Shown in pieces: positions 1 to 7,250 of a stretch of 32,353 nucleotides of DNA (within the stretch, counting starts at the first letter, position 1; every line of letters starts with the position of its first letter). A model generated the notes under the pieces. That model ran no database searches. It worked only from the letters and a program-made list of their open reading frames with translations, and was not told the origin of the DNA. Position numbers and translations under genes: made by a program. The DNA is from a virus: positions 1 through 32,353 of the IMG/VR virus record IMGVR_UViG_3300031951_000757; one strand, given 5' to 3'.

Positions 1-1
1 C

Positions 2-265
2 AACTGGCTAGTCTTAAGGTCAGATATTGCAGCAGCCTATTACAAACTATCAGAGGCAAAGCAAAAAATTTTACAAGCCAGATTTACAACGGAATTAGGC
101 GAGTGGAGTGACGTAGCAAAGGAACTAAATACAACAGCAGATGGTGCACGAATGAAAGTTCAGCGTGCAGTTACATCTTTGATTAGAAATCTAGGCGGAT
201 GGCGTCCTGAATCAGATGAAGATGTCTTACCTAAAAAGAAAGATGAAGATGACTCAGGAGAGTAA
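2..265 (+). CDS. Sigma-70 region 4-like helix-turn-helix protein, C-terminal part
   Basis: The reading frame is open from the window edge and stops with TAA at 263-265, so the N-terminus lies outside the window. The visible 87 residues contain a predicted helix-turn-helix around DVAKELNTTADGARMKVQRA, followed by a short acidic/basic tail (ESDEDVLPKKKDEDDSGE). The alternation of helices and the SDVAKEL-(x)n-KVQRAV pattern resembles region 4 of sigma-70 factors and sigma-like phage regulators, which bind promoter -35 elements. It is the first of five tightly packed plus-strand genes, and its 3' end overlaps the next gene. The role as a transcription regulator is inferred; it could equally be a generic HTH protein. 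Without the missing N-terminus a region 2 cannot be checked. Confidence 0.6.
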   Translation, partial: NWLVLRSDIAAAYYKLSEAKQKILQARFTTELGEWSDVAKELNTTADGARMKVQRAVTSLIRNLGGWRPESDEDVLPKKKDEDDSGE

Positions 266-491
266 ACACATTAGGGAATTGCTACACCCTACTGATTACT
301 CAAAGGCAATGGACCTACGTGGTCAAACACTAGGTACTACCTGTGTCTGTGGTTGCGAAGTCTTTATAGCCCTTATAGCCTTTGATGAATACAAAGAAAT
401 AAACTTTTACTTCCTAGACGGAGAGTGTGCTAACTGTGGTTCAATGGTAACTCTTCCATATCCAAACGATGTTGAACCAGATTGTGATTAA
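249..491 (+). CDS. Small Cys-rich zinc-finger-like protein
   Basis: An 80-residue protein with a CxCxC cluster (C32, C34, C36) and a later CxxC pair (C60, C63), an arrangement typical of a single zinc ribbon with two strands between the knuckles. The hydrophobic stretch between the two clusters (FIALIAF) probably forms the beta core rather than a membrane span. The start is uncertain: ATG codons at 243 and 249 are both possible and neither has a strong ribosome-binding site. I chose 249 because it gives the smaller overlap (17 bases) with the upstream gene. An in-frame upstream ATG at 216 would add a Lys-rich leader that looks like out-of-frame upstream coding. Function is not recognised. The neighbours suggest a small regulatory or nucleic-acid role. 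Confidence 0.7.
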   Translation: MTQESKHIRELLHPTDYSKAMDLRGQTLGTTCVCGCEVFIALIAFDEYKEINFYFLDGECANCGSMVTLPYPNDVEPDCD

Positions 492-493
492 CT

Positions 494-655
494 ATGCCAT
501 CATATGATTTTAAATGTAATGCATGCAAAACAATAATTGAGATAAACGAAAACATTGCACCGCCTTGCCCCACTTGCGCTGCAGTTATGGTTCGTATATG
601 GTCTGCTCCAGCAGTAAAGTTTAAAGGTTCAGGTTTCTATTCGACTGGAGGTTAA
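494..655 (+). CDS. FmdB-like zinc ribbon protein
   Basis: A 53-residue protein beginning MPSYDFKCNACK. It has two CxxC knuckles (C8/C11 and C25/C28) and ends in SAPAVKFKGSGFYSTGG. This combination (MPxYxFxCxxC start, CPxC second knuckle, SxPAVxFKGSGFYxT tail) is the signature of the FmdB/CxxC-CxxC-SSSS zinc-ribbon family, whose founding member was described as a regulator of amidase expression in Methylophilus. The molecular role in phages is unknown. It starts 2 bases after the stop of the preceding gene, and its TAA directly abuts the WhiB start codon. The 3' end of the gene (GGAGGT at 647-652) supplies the ribosome-binding site for whiB, so the two genes are translationally linked. Zinc binding is a family-level expectation. 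Confidence 0.82.
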   Translation: MPSYDFKCNACKTIIEINENIAPPCPTCAAVMVRIWSAPAVKFKGSGFYSTGG

Positions 656-928
656 ATGAACGACTATCCGAAGTGGGAAGGAAGACCAGCGTGTGAAGGT
701 ATTGATACAGAGTTTTTCTTTACAGAAGGTAGTTATGACAATTTGCCAATGTTAAAAAGAATATGCAACAATTGTCCTGTAATACAGCAATGCTTTGATT
801 ACTCAATCAAGTATGCTGTCAGTGGTTACTGGGCAGCAACTACTGAAAATCAGAGAGAAGGATATAGAAAGTTGCACAATATAAAACCTAAAGCGGTAGT
901 TCCATTATCAGTTTATGATGTAGGCTGA
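656..928 (+). CDS. whiB: WhiB-family iron-sulfur transcription regulator
   Basis: A 90-residue protein with the four WhiB cysteines: C13, then C37-x2-C40-x5-C46 (CNNCPVIQQC), which in the family ligate a [4Fe-4S] cluster. It is followed by GYWAATTENQR at 57-67, the equivalent of the conserved G[VI]WGG turn. The turn is degenerate (WAA instead of WGG). The short C-terminal tail has one basic patch (RKLHNIKPK) that could contact DNA. WhiB proteins bind sigma factor region 4 and retune host transcription, and phage copies are thought to act in takeover or superinfection exclusion. The gene sits directly after the FmdB-like gene and overlaps the nuclease gene by one base (TGATG). A sigma-region-4-like protein is encoded just upstream. 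WhiB is the best taxonomic marker here and points to an actinobacterial host. Confidence 0.9.
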   Translation: MNDYPKWEGRPACEGIDTEFFFTEGSYDNLPMLKRICNNCPVIQQCFDYSIKYAVSGYWAATTENQREGYRKLHNIKPKAVVPLSVYDVG

Positions 929-1305
929 TGAGTAAATTATCTGATTTTGATTTAGACCTTGCGGTTGGTCATGAAGGTGAGCAACTAGTAAGCGACTTAC
1001 TTACTGGCGGTAAAACAATAGAAGTAAAGACAGATTTAAAATGGAAAGATACTGGCAACCTATATGTAGAGACTGTGTGTTGGTCTCATAACAATCATGA
1101 ATGGTATGCATCTGGTCTATCCTCAACAAAGGCTGAGTACTGGGCATTTGTTATAGAAAGTGGTACATTATTAGTACCTACTGAAACCCTAAAGAAAGTA
1201 GTTGCACTACGTGGTAGGGCTATTACTTGTAACATCCAACCTAACCCAAGTAAGGGCTACTTGATAAGGATTGATGATATACTTGAAGGGTTAAAAGGTT
1301 TATAG
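928..1305 (+). CDS. PD-(D/E)XK-like nuclease, small
   Basis: A 125-residue protein with an N-terminal acidic helix (GHEGEQLVSDLL, E16/E18) and then the core strand TIEVKTD with E32-x-K34, the E-x-K half of the PD-(D/E)XK nuclease signature. It continues with WKDTGNLYVET and a strand-rich middle (KAEYWAFVIESGTLLVPTETL), the usual alternation of this fold. The first catalytic acid normally preceding ExK is not obvious (GGKT instead of a PD-like turn), so activity is uncertain. Small proteins of this shape in phages are annotated as endonucleases or Holliday-junction resolvase-like enzymes for DNA recombination, repair or host DNA degradation. It overlaps whiB by one base and is the last plus-strand gene before the terminator at 1325-1368. 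Confidence 0.65.
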   Translation: MSKLSDFDLDLAVGHEGEQLVSDLLTGGKTIEVKTDLKWKDTGNLYVETVCWSHNNHEWYASGLSSTKAEYWAFVIESGTLLVPTETLKKVVALRGRAITCNIQPNPSKGYLIRIDDILEGLKGL

Positions 1306-1324
1306 GTAGCCTCCTATAAAGCAG

Positions 1325-1368
1325 AAAAGCCCCCGCTCTGGTTAGGGGAAGACCAGGACGGGGGTTTT
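1325..1368. terminator. Bidirectional rho-independent terminator between convergent gene blocks
   Basis: A hairpin with arms CCCCCG (1330-1335) and CGGGGG (1359-1364) is extended inward by CTGG/CCAG across one mismatch and one wobble. It is flanked by AAAA (1325-1328) and TTTT (1365-1368), so it can act on both strands. It lies between the plus-strand nuclease stop and the minus-strand holin stop, where a shared terminator is expected. Confidence 0.9.
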
Positions 1369-1406
1369 CTATGTTCTATGGGGCTTGTAGCCCGTTTAAA
1401 TAGGGT

Positions 1407-1619
1407 TTAGTTAGAGCCTAAACCAAAATCTTTTTCAGCCTTATCAGCCCATTTGGCAGCAGGTGCTGCAATTGAACCGATTAGAATTGCATACTGTGGT
1501 GCCATATCAGCAGCAAGGGCAATGCCCATTGTGATAGCAGATGCAAGAACTGCACGAAGATAAGACTTAAGTACTGCCTTAAACTTTGGGTCTTTTAGTT
1601 TATTAATTAGGTCTTTCAT
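1407..1619 (-). CDS. Putative holin
   Basis: A 70-residue protein with a basic amphipathic N-terminus (MKDLINKLKDPKFKAVLKSY) and two hydrophobic segments at about 22-38 and 42-55, separated by a short DMAP turn, ending in a charged tail (KWADKAEKDFGLGSN). Small size, two membrane spans and its place immediately downstream of the CHAP endolysin (stop and start overlap as TAATG at 1619) are typical of a holin. Holins assemble in the inner membrane and release the endolysin at a set time. It is the last gene of the leftward late block. No family-defining motif is seen, so the call rests on topology and context. The other small membrane protein at 2127-2330 is an alternative or partner. Confidence 0.65.
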   Translation of the reverse strand: MKDLINKLKDPKFKAVLKSYLRAVLASAITMGIALAADMAPQYAILIGSIAAPAAKWADKAEKDFGLGSN

Positions 1620-2119
1620 TACTTACTCCATTTCGGTGTACCAAAGCCAGCGATAAACGGCTTTAGTTTTCTTTTATTATCCAAACGGTATGCACGAATC
1701 TTCTGTGCTACTTCTCCACCATTTCTTTCACTGGCAGATTTCTTTTTATCACCAGATGTATTGCCTTCAATAGTGGTAACTGTTCCGTCACCATTATCTT
1801 TAACAACAATTCCAACATGGTCTACTGGATTACCACCTTCAGCAAAATCAAAGAAGGCTAAGTCACCAGGCTTAGGCTTAGCAGTTGCTGCATTAGACCA
1901 AGCACCAAGACCTTTGAACTTCTCTGCTCCAATGGTTGTAGATACCACATTAGGAATCTTTAGTTTTACCTGTGCTGCTACCCACATACAAAAACTTCCA
2001 CACCATGGTTGAAAGTTTGCTTTAGTAAAAGCACCATACTTTGTTTCATTATCTTTAGGACCTTCAACGGTTCCTATCTCAGCCTTTGCTACTGCCAGAA
2101 AATCATCTACTTGACTCAT
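1619..2119 (-). CDS. CHAP-domain endolysin (peptidoglycan amidase/endopeptidase)
   Basis: A 166-residue protein with the CHAP cysteine-peptidase signature. The catalytic Cys lies in QPWCGSFCMWVA (C40), the catalytic His in PVDHVGIV (H101), and the polar third residue in TIEGNTS (E118/N120). The KPKPGDLAFFDF strand between them is also characteristic. CHAP enzymes cleave peptide or amide bonds in peptidoglycan. There is no signal peptide, so release would depend on a holin. The C-terminal 30 residues are Lys-rich (RLDNKRKLKPF) and may bind the wall, but no separate binding domain is seen. It is flanked by two small membrane proteins and overlaps the holin by one base, forming the lysis cassette. 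Confidence 0.85.
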   Translation of the reverse strand: MSQVDDFLAVAKAEIGTVEGPKDNETKYGAFTKANFQPWCGSFCMWVAAQVKLKIPNVVSTTIGAEKFKGLGAWSNAATAKPKPGDLAFFDFAEGGNPVDHVGIVVKDNGDGTVTTIEGNTSGDKKKSASERNGGEVAQKIRAYRLDNKRKLKPFIAGFGTPKWSK

Positions 2120-2126
2120 GATGCTC

Positions 2127-2330
2127 CTATTTTTTTAATACTTGTAACATTAACTCTGTTAAGAATTCAACCTTGTCGTCCAATTGATTGACTTTATCTT
2201 TTAAACTTGAGCCACCATTCGGTTTAAGTTCATTAAGATAATGTTTAACCATCCATCTAGTTGCTCCTGCCAGTGCTCCAACAAGTGTGGTTACGGCTAC
2301 GGCTAATCCAGCCCAATCAGTAGGTGTCAT
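2127..2330 (-). CDS. Small membrane protein of the lysis cassette (holin/antiholin-like)
   Basis: A 67-residue protein with one membrane span at about 6-23 (WAGLAVAVTTLVGALAGA), then a basic linker (RWMVKHYLNELKPNGG) and a C-terminal helix with heptad character (SLKDKVNQLDDKVEFLTELM) that could form a coiled coil. Single-span proteins with a cytoplasmic helix are common in actinophage lysis cassettes and are usually named holin-like. The gene begins one base downstream of the nozzle gene stop and ends 7 bases before the endolysin start. Whether this or the two-span protein at 1407-1619 is the pore former cannot be decided from sequence. Confidence 0.65.
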   Translation of the reverse strand: MTPTDWAGLAVAVTTLVGALAGATRWMVKHYLNELKPNGGSSLKDKVNQLDDKVEFLTELMLQVLKK

Positions 2331-2331
2331 T

Positions 2332-4533
2332 TTATACTGTCCTAATAGTTATCTCGAGTACTCCTCCAAAGCCATCAAACCTTTTGTCAGGCGGAGTCAT
2401 ACGTGTGAATGTAATTTGTTCAATAACTGCCTGCCTAGATTCGCCAGTAGTTAAGTCTTGCCAGGTAACTACGTCACCATTTTGTTCTAAGTCTTCTAAT
2501 GTCTGGATTTTTTGAAAGGCTCTGCCCTCAAAACCATACATAGAATTATATCTATCTGTCTCAACATCAAAGCAATAGACAGGAAAGCGCACCATGCGCT
2601 GACGTGGAGTAGCAATAGTTGCCTTTGCTTGATAGCCCTTAAATGTTGGACCCTTAGTAGCATCAGTTATATCTCTAGCCAATGTAAATTTATAAGCAAG
2701 ATATTCTTGCGAGGTTTGTGGGGTAGATGTAGTTACTTCAATTGATTCTACATCGGCATCGTAAGTAATAATTTCAGTCTCAACACCACTAGCATCTACT
2801 GTTTGTAATGATAAGTAACCATAAGTAAAGTCACCACGACCAATTAAACGTTTAAAGTTTTTTGGTTCAAGGGTTCCATAGCGAATGTTACCTGTTTTAA
2901 CATAACCAGATGAAATAAGATTTGTGCCCTCTACATATGTGTATCCAGCAATAGCCACTGTTCCAGTAGGAGATACTGCAGCAGATGCAATAGTTCCAGA
3001 TGTTGCAGTAGTAAATGTAAATGTTGTAGTAGTTGGTGTTGTTACAATTGTTTGTTGTCCATTAAGAGCAGCATCTACTCCAGCAATAAACACTACATCT
3101 CCAGCGGTTAAACCGTGAGCAGTAGATGTTGTAAGCGTAGCAGTTGTAGTTGTCCGTTCTTTATTTGATACAGCAATCTCATCCTTTGCTGCTGTGCAGT
3201 AAGCCAAAGTATCTGTATTGCCAAGAAATGCAACACCAGTAGTTACATGACCTGTAGGACCTGGATAATATAAATCATTAGCATAGGCAAACCGTAGGTT
3301 TTCCAACTCAGCCCCAAGGTCAATGCGAGTAAGACCAGGTTCTCCACCTACAGATGTAGCACACCATACAAATCTATCTCTAAATGTAAAGCCATATACT
3401 GGTTGAGTTGTTTCAATAATTAGTGGACCATACTTAATAGAACCATCTTGGTCTGACACATCAGCAACACGGACACCCTTGCTTGTGCCAATAACCATGT
3501 AGCCACCATAGTATTTAATGCTATGAATAATTTCTCCTACTGGCATTTCGGCAGCCACCACAGCAGAGGTTAAAGTGGGCAAAGCACCAGCAGTTGATAA
3601 AGTAAATTTAAATATAGATGATTGGATACCATTAAATCCAGAGATATATATTGCTGGTCCAGATGCTGTTATTCCAGTAAATGTATAACTAGATGTTGGG
3701 TGTGTGTATAAAGCAGTTGGCAATGTAGTTGCTGAACTTGTGAACTCATATACAGAGTTATTAAAGCAGGCAATAATTCTTTCTTTGGCAAAATCCATTA
3801 CAACATTGCTTACAGTAGTGCCAGTAACATCAAACATTTTCGTGCCAGCAGTAGATGAATCAGCAGTTAATGCTTTTTTGTATACAGTTAGTTTAGTAGT
3901 ACCACCAGAAGTAACGTTAGTTACCCAGTAAGCATTGCTACCATCATCACAAATTCCATATACCTTGTCATCTGTTCCAGCATTGTAATCAATGAAGTGG
4001 GTTTCAACACCAGCAGTATCAATCTTATCTACATCATAACCATCGTGTAGTAGTACACCATCAGTATTGTTCCAACGTATAGAACGAATCTGTTGATAAG
4101 CACGACCAGTAGAATGGATTGGTGCTGTAGTTATATGTCCTGCTGTAGATTCATTAAGTAAAGTTACCTGTCCTTTGGTAAATACATCTACGCCCTTGCT
4201 ATCTGCAAAACGGTTAAGAACAATTTCGCCAGATGTTGGGTCATAAAATTTAATGCCAGTGCCTTTATGGAAAGAAGATTGGCTGCGAATCCACCAACCA
4301 GTAAGTGACTGCTCACCTGGTTCTTGCTGGCTATCAAACTGTTCCTTCTTAAAGGGTGCTGTTTGACGGATGTATGGACGGTTATCATTGATAGCGTAGA
4401 TAAATGGGACACCATTTAGGGCTACATCATAAGCAATATCAGTATTTTGCCAGATAGCATTTGACGCAACAATACCAATATCAACCGCAATCGCTCTACT
4501 GGAACGACCTTCAGTAATATCACGATTAGCCAC
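2332..4533 (-). CDS. Large tail protein, probable beta-propeller tail nozzle
   Basis: A 733-residue protein with no membrane span, built almost entirely of short beta strands. Residues about 130-420 hold repeating units in which an aromatic or hydrophobic strand alternates with turns such as NNTDGVLLHDGYD, GICDDGSNAYWVT, GFTFRDRFVWCAT and SIKYYGGYMVIGT, the pattern of a beta-propeller. An insertion around 460-530 (TSTAHGLTAGDVVFIAGVD and a Thr-rich strand) matches a small beta domain common in phage tail proteins. Length and architecture resemble podovirus tail nozzles (T7 gp12-type, about 800 residues). It starts with GTG, supported by AAGGAG five bases upstream inside the 3' end of the glycosyltransferase gene. 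A minor tail protein of a long-tailed phage is the alternative. Confidence 0.6.
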   Translation of the reverse strand: MANRDITEGRSSRAIAVDIGIVASNAIWQNTDIAYDVALNGVPFIYAINDNRPYIRQTAPFKKEQFDSQQEPGEQSLTGWWIRSQSSFHKGTGIKFYDPTSGEIVLNRFADSKGVDVFTKGQVTLLNESTAGHITTAPIHSTGRAYQQIRSIRWNNTDGVLLHDGYDVDKIDTAGVETHFIDYNAGTDDKVYGICDDGSNAYWVTNVTSGGTTKLTVYKKALTADSSTAGTKMFDVTGTTVSNVVMDFAKERIIACFNNSVYEFTSSATTLPTALYTHPTSSYTFTGITASGPAIYISGFNGIQSSIFKFTLSTAGALPTLTSAVVAAEMPVGEIIHSIKYYGGYMVIGTSKGVRVADVSDQDGSIKYGPLIIETTQPVYGFTFRDRFVWCATSVGGEPGLTRIDLGAELENLRFAYANDLYYPGPTGHVTTGVAFLGNTDTLAYCTAAKDEIAVSNKERTTTTATLTTSTAHGLTAGDVVFIAGVDAALNGQQTIVTTPTTTTFTFTTATSGTIASAAVSPTGTVAIAGYTYVEGTNLISSGYVKTGNIRYGTLEPKNFKRLIGRGDFTYGYLSLQTVDASGVETEIITYDADVESIEVTTSTPQTSQEYLAYKFTLARDITDATKGPTFKGYQAKATIATPRQRMVRFPVYCFDVETDRYNSMYGFEGRAFQKIQTLEDLEQNGDVVTWQDLTTGESRQAVIEQITFTRMTPPDKRFDGFGGVLEITIRTV

Positions 4534-5265
4534 TTATTCTCCTTGTGCTTGTTTGTCTTTCACTTGTTCTTTCAGCAACTGCATTGACCAATACAATGAG
4601 TAATAGTCATAGTCCCACGTAGTAGTTTTCATGTGCTTAGCAATAGCGCCAGTGTGTGCATATAAAGGTATCTCAATGGCTTTGCATTTGCGGAAGAATG
4701 ATATGTCTTCACCAACAAACTTGTCATTCTTCTGGTCATTCTCAGCAAAGAATGAAATGTCAGTGCCATACTTCTCACGTAGTTTAGTTACTACACTACG
4801 GTGCATAACAACTAATCCCATACCAGCCATATCAATTTTAAGGACTTCATTTACTGGCAAAGGATGATGATACTTAACTGTATACTCATCAATATCATCA
4901 AAGATAACTGGCATAGGCACTGGCAAACTACCATTTGTAGTCTTAGAAATAAAATAAATACCACTCACCATAGGATGAGTCTTACTATCTGCTGTATCGT
5001 GTAGTAGTTTCCATATATCAGGATTAATTACTACATCAGAATCTACCCACAGTAGCCAATCTGTCTCAGCATTGTCATACCAGTGGTCTAGTAATGCTTG
5101 CCTTTGCCTAGCAATTTGATTGCCTTGAACTCTAATAGATTTAGATATAGGCATACCAAGTCCAACACTAGTAAGCACTACCGAAAGTAATCCTTCAGTA
5201 AACTTGCCATCAGTTACGCCGTTATCACACCAACCAATTGCTACTGTTTCATTCTTTTTAATCAT
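4534..5265 (-). CDS. GT-A-fold glycosyltransferase
   Basis: A 243-residue protein with the GT-A hallmarks: WLLWVDSDVVI with the metal-binding D75-x-D77, a distal acidic motif VGEDISFFRKC (E186/D187) in the position of the acceptor-site base, and later histidines (H204, H211) that could complete metal binding. An N-terminal Rossmann-like strand and the RQRQALLDHWYD helix fit nucleotide-sugar binding. It would transfer a sugar from a nucleotide donor; the acceptor is unknown. It is inserted between the adhesin cassettes and the nozzle gene, which suggests glycosylation of the Thr/Ser-rich tail proteins or of the host surface. The ribosome-binding site is AAGGGG just upstream. It is preceded by the 73-base gap that holds the hairpin at 5286-5312. 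Confidence 0.75.
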   Translation of the reverse strand: MIKKNETVAIGWCDNGVTDGKFTEGLLSVVLTSVGLGMPISKSIRVQGNQIARQRQALLDHWYDNAETDWLLWVDSDVVINPDIWKLLHDTADSKTHPMVSGIYFISKTTNGSLPVPMPVIFDDIDEYTVKYHHPLPVNEVLKIDMAGMGLVVMHRSVVTKLREKYGTDISFFAENDQKNDKFVGEDISFFRKCKAIEIPLYAHTGAIAKHMKTTTWDYDYYSLYWSMQLLKEQVKDKQAQGE

Positions 5266-5285
5266 ATAGTCCCCTTATGTTTAAT

Positions 5286-5312
5286 TGAGTAAGCAGTTTA
5301 AACACATGCTCA
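5286..5312 (-). other. Intergenic hairpin, copy 1 (bulged)
   Basis: An inverted repeat in the gap between the 125-residue protein and the glycosyltransferase: TGAG-(TAA)-GCA, an 11-base loop, then TGCTCA. The TAA is a 3-base bulge. The surrounding bases (TTAATTGAG and CATGCTCAGG) match the corresponding gap at 7594-7622, so the element was copied along with the adhesin cassette. No U-tract of terminator quality follows on the minus strand. A processing, stability or attenuation role is possible. Confidence 0.55.
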
Positions 5313-5338
5313 GGTGTAGTATAACTAGATTATTTTAT

Positions 5339-5716
5339 TTACAGTTTTTTGTACTCATACCAATTAAGAATTAATTCATCCCAAATATAACCATAACCAT
5401 CTTTTGCTGGTGGTTTAGGTATTGGTGTCTTCCAAGCAAGTGAATCTTCATCCCATATCCAAGATGGGTATGGCTTAATAGGAATAAATATATCTCTAAT
5501 TACGTCATACTTGAATCCAATTCCAGCAAAATACTTTCTCATATTTCCATTGTATGAAGTTTGTAAGTATCTTCCAGTTGGATTGTTATAAAGGTTTCTT
5601 AAAAATTCAATACCTTTTTGTTCGGATTCAACACCATTGTCTAGTAAAACATCATTAGCAACAGAGTAAACAGCAACTACAATATTGTCTTGATTAATTT
5701 CTGCAAAATGAGCCAT
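5339..5716 (-). CDS. Tail-adhesin cassette protein C, copy 1
   Basis: A 125-residue soluble protein beginning MAHFAEINQDNIVVAVYSV and containing PYPSWIWDED and PIPKPPAKDGYGYIWDE. It is a divergent paralogue of the protein at 7636-8055: both share M-x-H-x-AEI-x-(x)-x-NIVV at the start and a Pro/Trp-rich second half (PYPSW, then W-x-x-PI-x-KP). Small proteins with an HFAEI/NIVV start occur beside tail-fibre genes in marine cyanophages and pelagiphages, but their function is not established. It could be a fibre cap, chaperone or small virion protein. The gene follows the 507-residue adhesin by 10 bases and ends at the hairpin-bearing gap. Its role with the adjacent adhesin is inferred from the conserved order in both cassette copies. 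Confidence 0.65.
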   Translation of the reverse strand: MAHFAEINQDNIVVAVYSVANDVLLDNGVESEQKGIEFLRNLYNNPTGRYLQTSYNGNMRKYFAGIGFKYDVIRDIFIPIKPYPSWIWDEDSLAWKTPIPKPPAKDGYGYIWDELILNWYEYKKL

Positions 5717-5726
5717 TGTTTTCTCC

Positions 5727-7250
5727 TTAAACCGTTAGGCTTCCATTACCATTGAACTGGTAGATGTATCTACCACCAGATTGAGTTGCCGTTGGTGAGC
5801 CAGTTGTAGATGCTGCTTCTTTGTCTAAACTTAGAATAACAACACCACTTCCACCAGCACCGCCACCACCAGCATTATCACGGTTTCCACCGCCACCACC
5901 ACCCCTGTTTGCAGTTCCTGCTCCAGCCGCAGTTGATGGGCTATTACCGCCACCAACACCGCCACCACCAGAACCTGCAGCGCCGCCTGCGTTTTCTCCA
6001 GCACCACCGCCACCGCCTGCATAAGTTACAGATGAACCAGTTATAGATGATGCACTACCTGCTCCACCTGCTGCACCATTAGGGGCAGTTGCATTTGCTC
6101 CAGCAGCACCTTTACCGCCACCACCTCCGCCAGCCCAAGTGCTTGAAGAAGAGGAACCGCCGTTGCTACCCTCTCCAGAAGTTCCTGTTCCGCCAGCACC
6201 ACTGGCATCTCCACCGCCACCACCAGAACCACCGTTTGCTCCAGTTATAGGACCTGGGTCCCTATAAAACCCTCCCCTACCACCACCAGTAGTAGTAATT
6301 GTAGTGAATGCAGTTGAAGAAGAAGTAACGGAAGATGTATTACCGCTTGTTGCGGTATTTCCAGAGCCACCTGCGCCAACGGTAACAGTAAGTACAGTAC
6401 CACTACCAATTGAAAAACTTCCTGTTTTCATACCGCCTGCACCACCACCACCACCAACAGTTGACGGTCCGCCACCGCCACCAGCAACTACTAAATAATC
6501 AAATGATGTAATAGTAGGAACTGTTATTGAATTAGTTGCAGTTGAATCTGCACAAGTTCCATTAGCATTAGTTGCTTTAACTTTAAAAGTATAACTACTT
6601 CCAGAAGTAAGTCCTGTAAATGTATGTGTTGTAGAACTAGTTGTTGCTGCAGTTTGAGAAGTTTGCGCAGTAGTTCCATTAAGGAATGGAGTAATAGTTA
6701 TAGATGTGAGATTTTTTCCACCATTACTTCCATTAGTCCAAGTAACAGTTACATCTGTAGTTAGAGCAGATGTACTTGCGGAACCAATAGTTCTTACTTC
6801 TGGTAATGTTGTTGGGGTTACTGCTGCTGCATTTGCAGTATTAACAGTTGTACCAAAATTGTTTTGAGCGGTACCGTAAACAGTATAAGCAGTTCCTGGG
6901 GCAAGACCAGTTAATGTTACGGTTGTGCTTGAACTAGATGCAGAATGCCCACCAGCCGTTGTATAAGCATTATACTGATTAGGCGTTCCGCCACCACTAC
7001 CTGGGGTAAATACAACCTGTAACTTTCCAGCAGTAGATGTATAGGCATCACCAGTTGAAACATCTGTTGGTGTTGCAATAGAAGGAGTTGCTGGTGGTGC
7101 AGATGCTGCAACCCATTGTGTGCCATTATAAATTTCAAGGATTTCTAGTTCACCATTGTAAAAAGTGTCACCAATTACTGGACCAGATGGTCGAGCAGCA
7201 GTATTACCTGATGGGATTCCGCCTTTAGCGGGATATGATGAAAATGCCAT
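5727..7250 (-). CDS. Glycine-rich tail adhesin with two fibronectin III-like domains, copy 1
   Basis: A 507-residue protein with four zones. Residues 1-50 form a short N-terminal module (GIPSGNTAARPSGPVIGDTF, then YNGTQWV) typical of phage fibre attachment segments. Residues about 55-147 and 150-245 are two fibronectin type III-like beta sandwiches (GLAPGTAYTVYGTAQN and GLTSGSSYTFKVKATN are their F-strand motifs). From about 250 to 480 the protein is a glycine-rich domain starting FDYLVVAGGGGG, with many GGGG runs. The last 20 residues are a Gly-poor strand (GGRYIYQFNGNGSLTV). Glycine-rich domains of this type in phage adhesins (S16 gp38-like) can pack as polyglycine-II helices with receptor-binding loops at the tip. 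It overlaps the 104-residue gene upstream by one base (TAATG) and is paralogous to the gene at 8055-9677. Confidence 0.8.
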   Translation of the reverse strand: MAFSSYPAKGGIPSGNTAARPSGPVIGDTFYNGELEILEIYNGTQWVAASAPPATPSIATPTDVSTGDAYTSTAGKLQVVFTPGSGGGTPNQYNAYTTAGGHSASSSSTTVTLTGLAPGTAYTVYGTAQNNFGTTVNTANAAAVTPTTLPEVRTIGSASTSALTTDVTVTWTNGSNGGKNLTSITITPFLNGTTAQTSQTAATTSSTTHTFTGLTSGSSYTFKVKATNANGTCADSTATNSITVPTITSFDYLVVAGGGGGPSTVGGGGGAGGMKTGSFSIGSGTVLTVTVGAGGSGNTATSGNTSSVTSSSTAFTTITTTGGGRGGFYRDPGPITGANGGSGGGGGDASGAGGTGTSGEGSNGGSSSSSTWAGGGGGGKGAAGANATAPNGAAGGAGSASSITGSSVTYAGGGGGAGENAGGAAGSGGGGVGGGNSPSTAAGAGTANRGGGGGGNRDNAGGGGAGGSGVVILSLDKEAASTTGSPTATQSGGRYIYQFNGNGSLTV

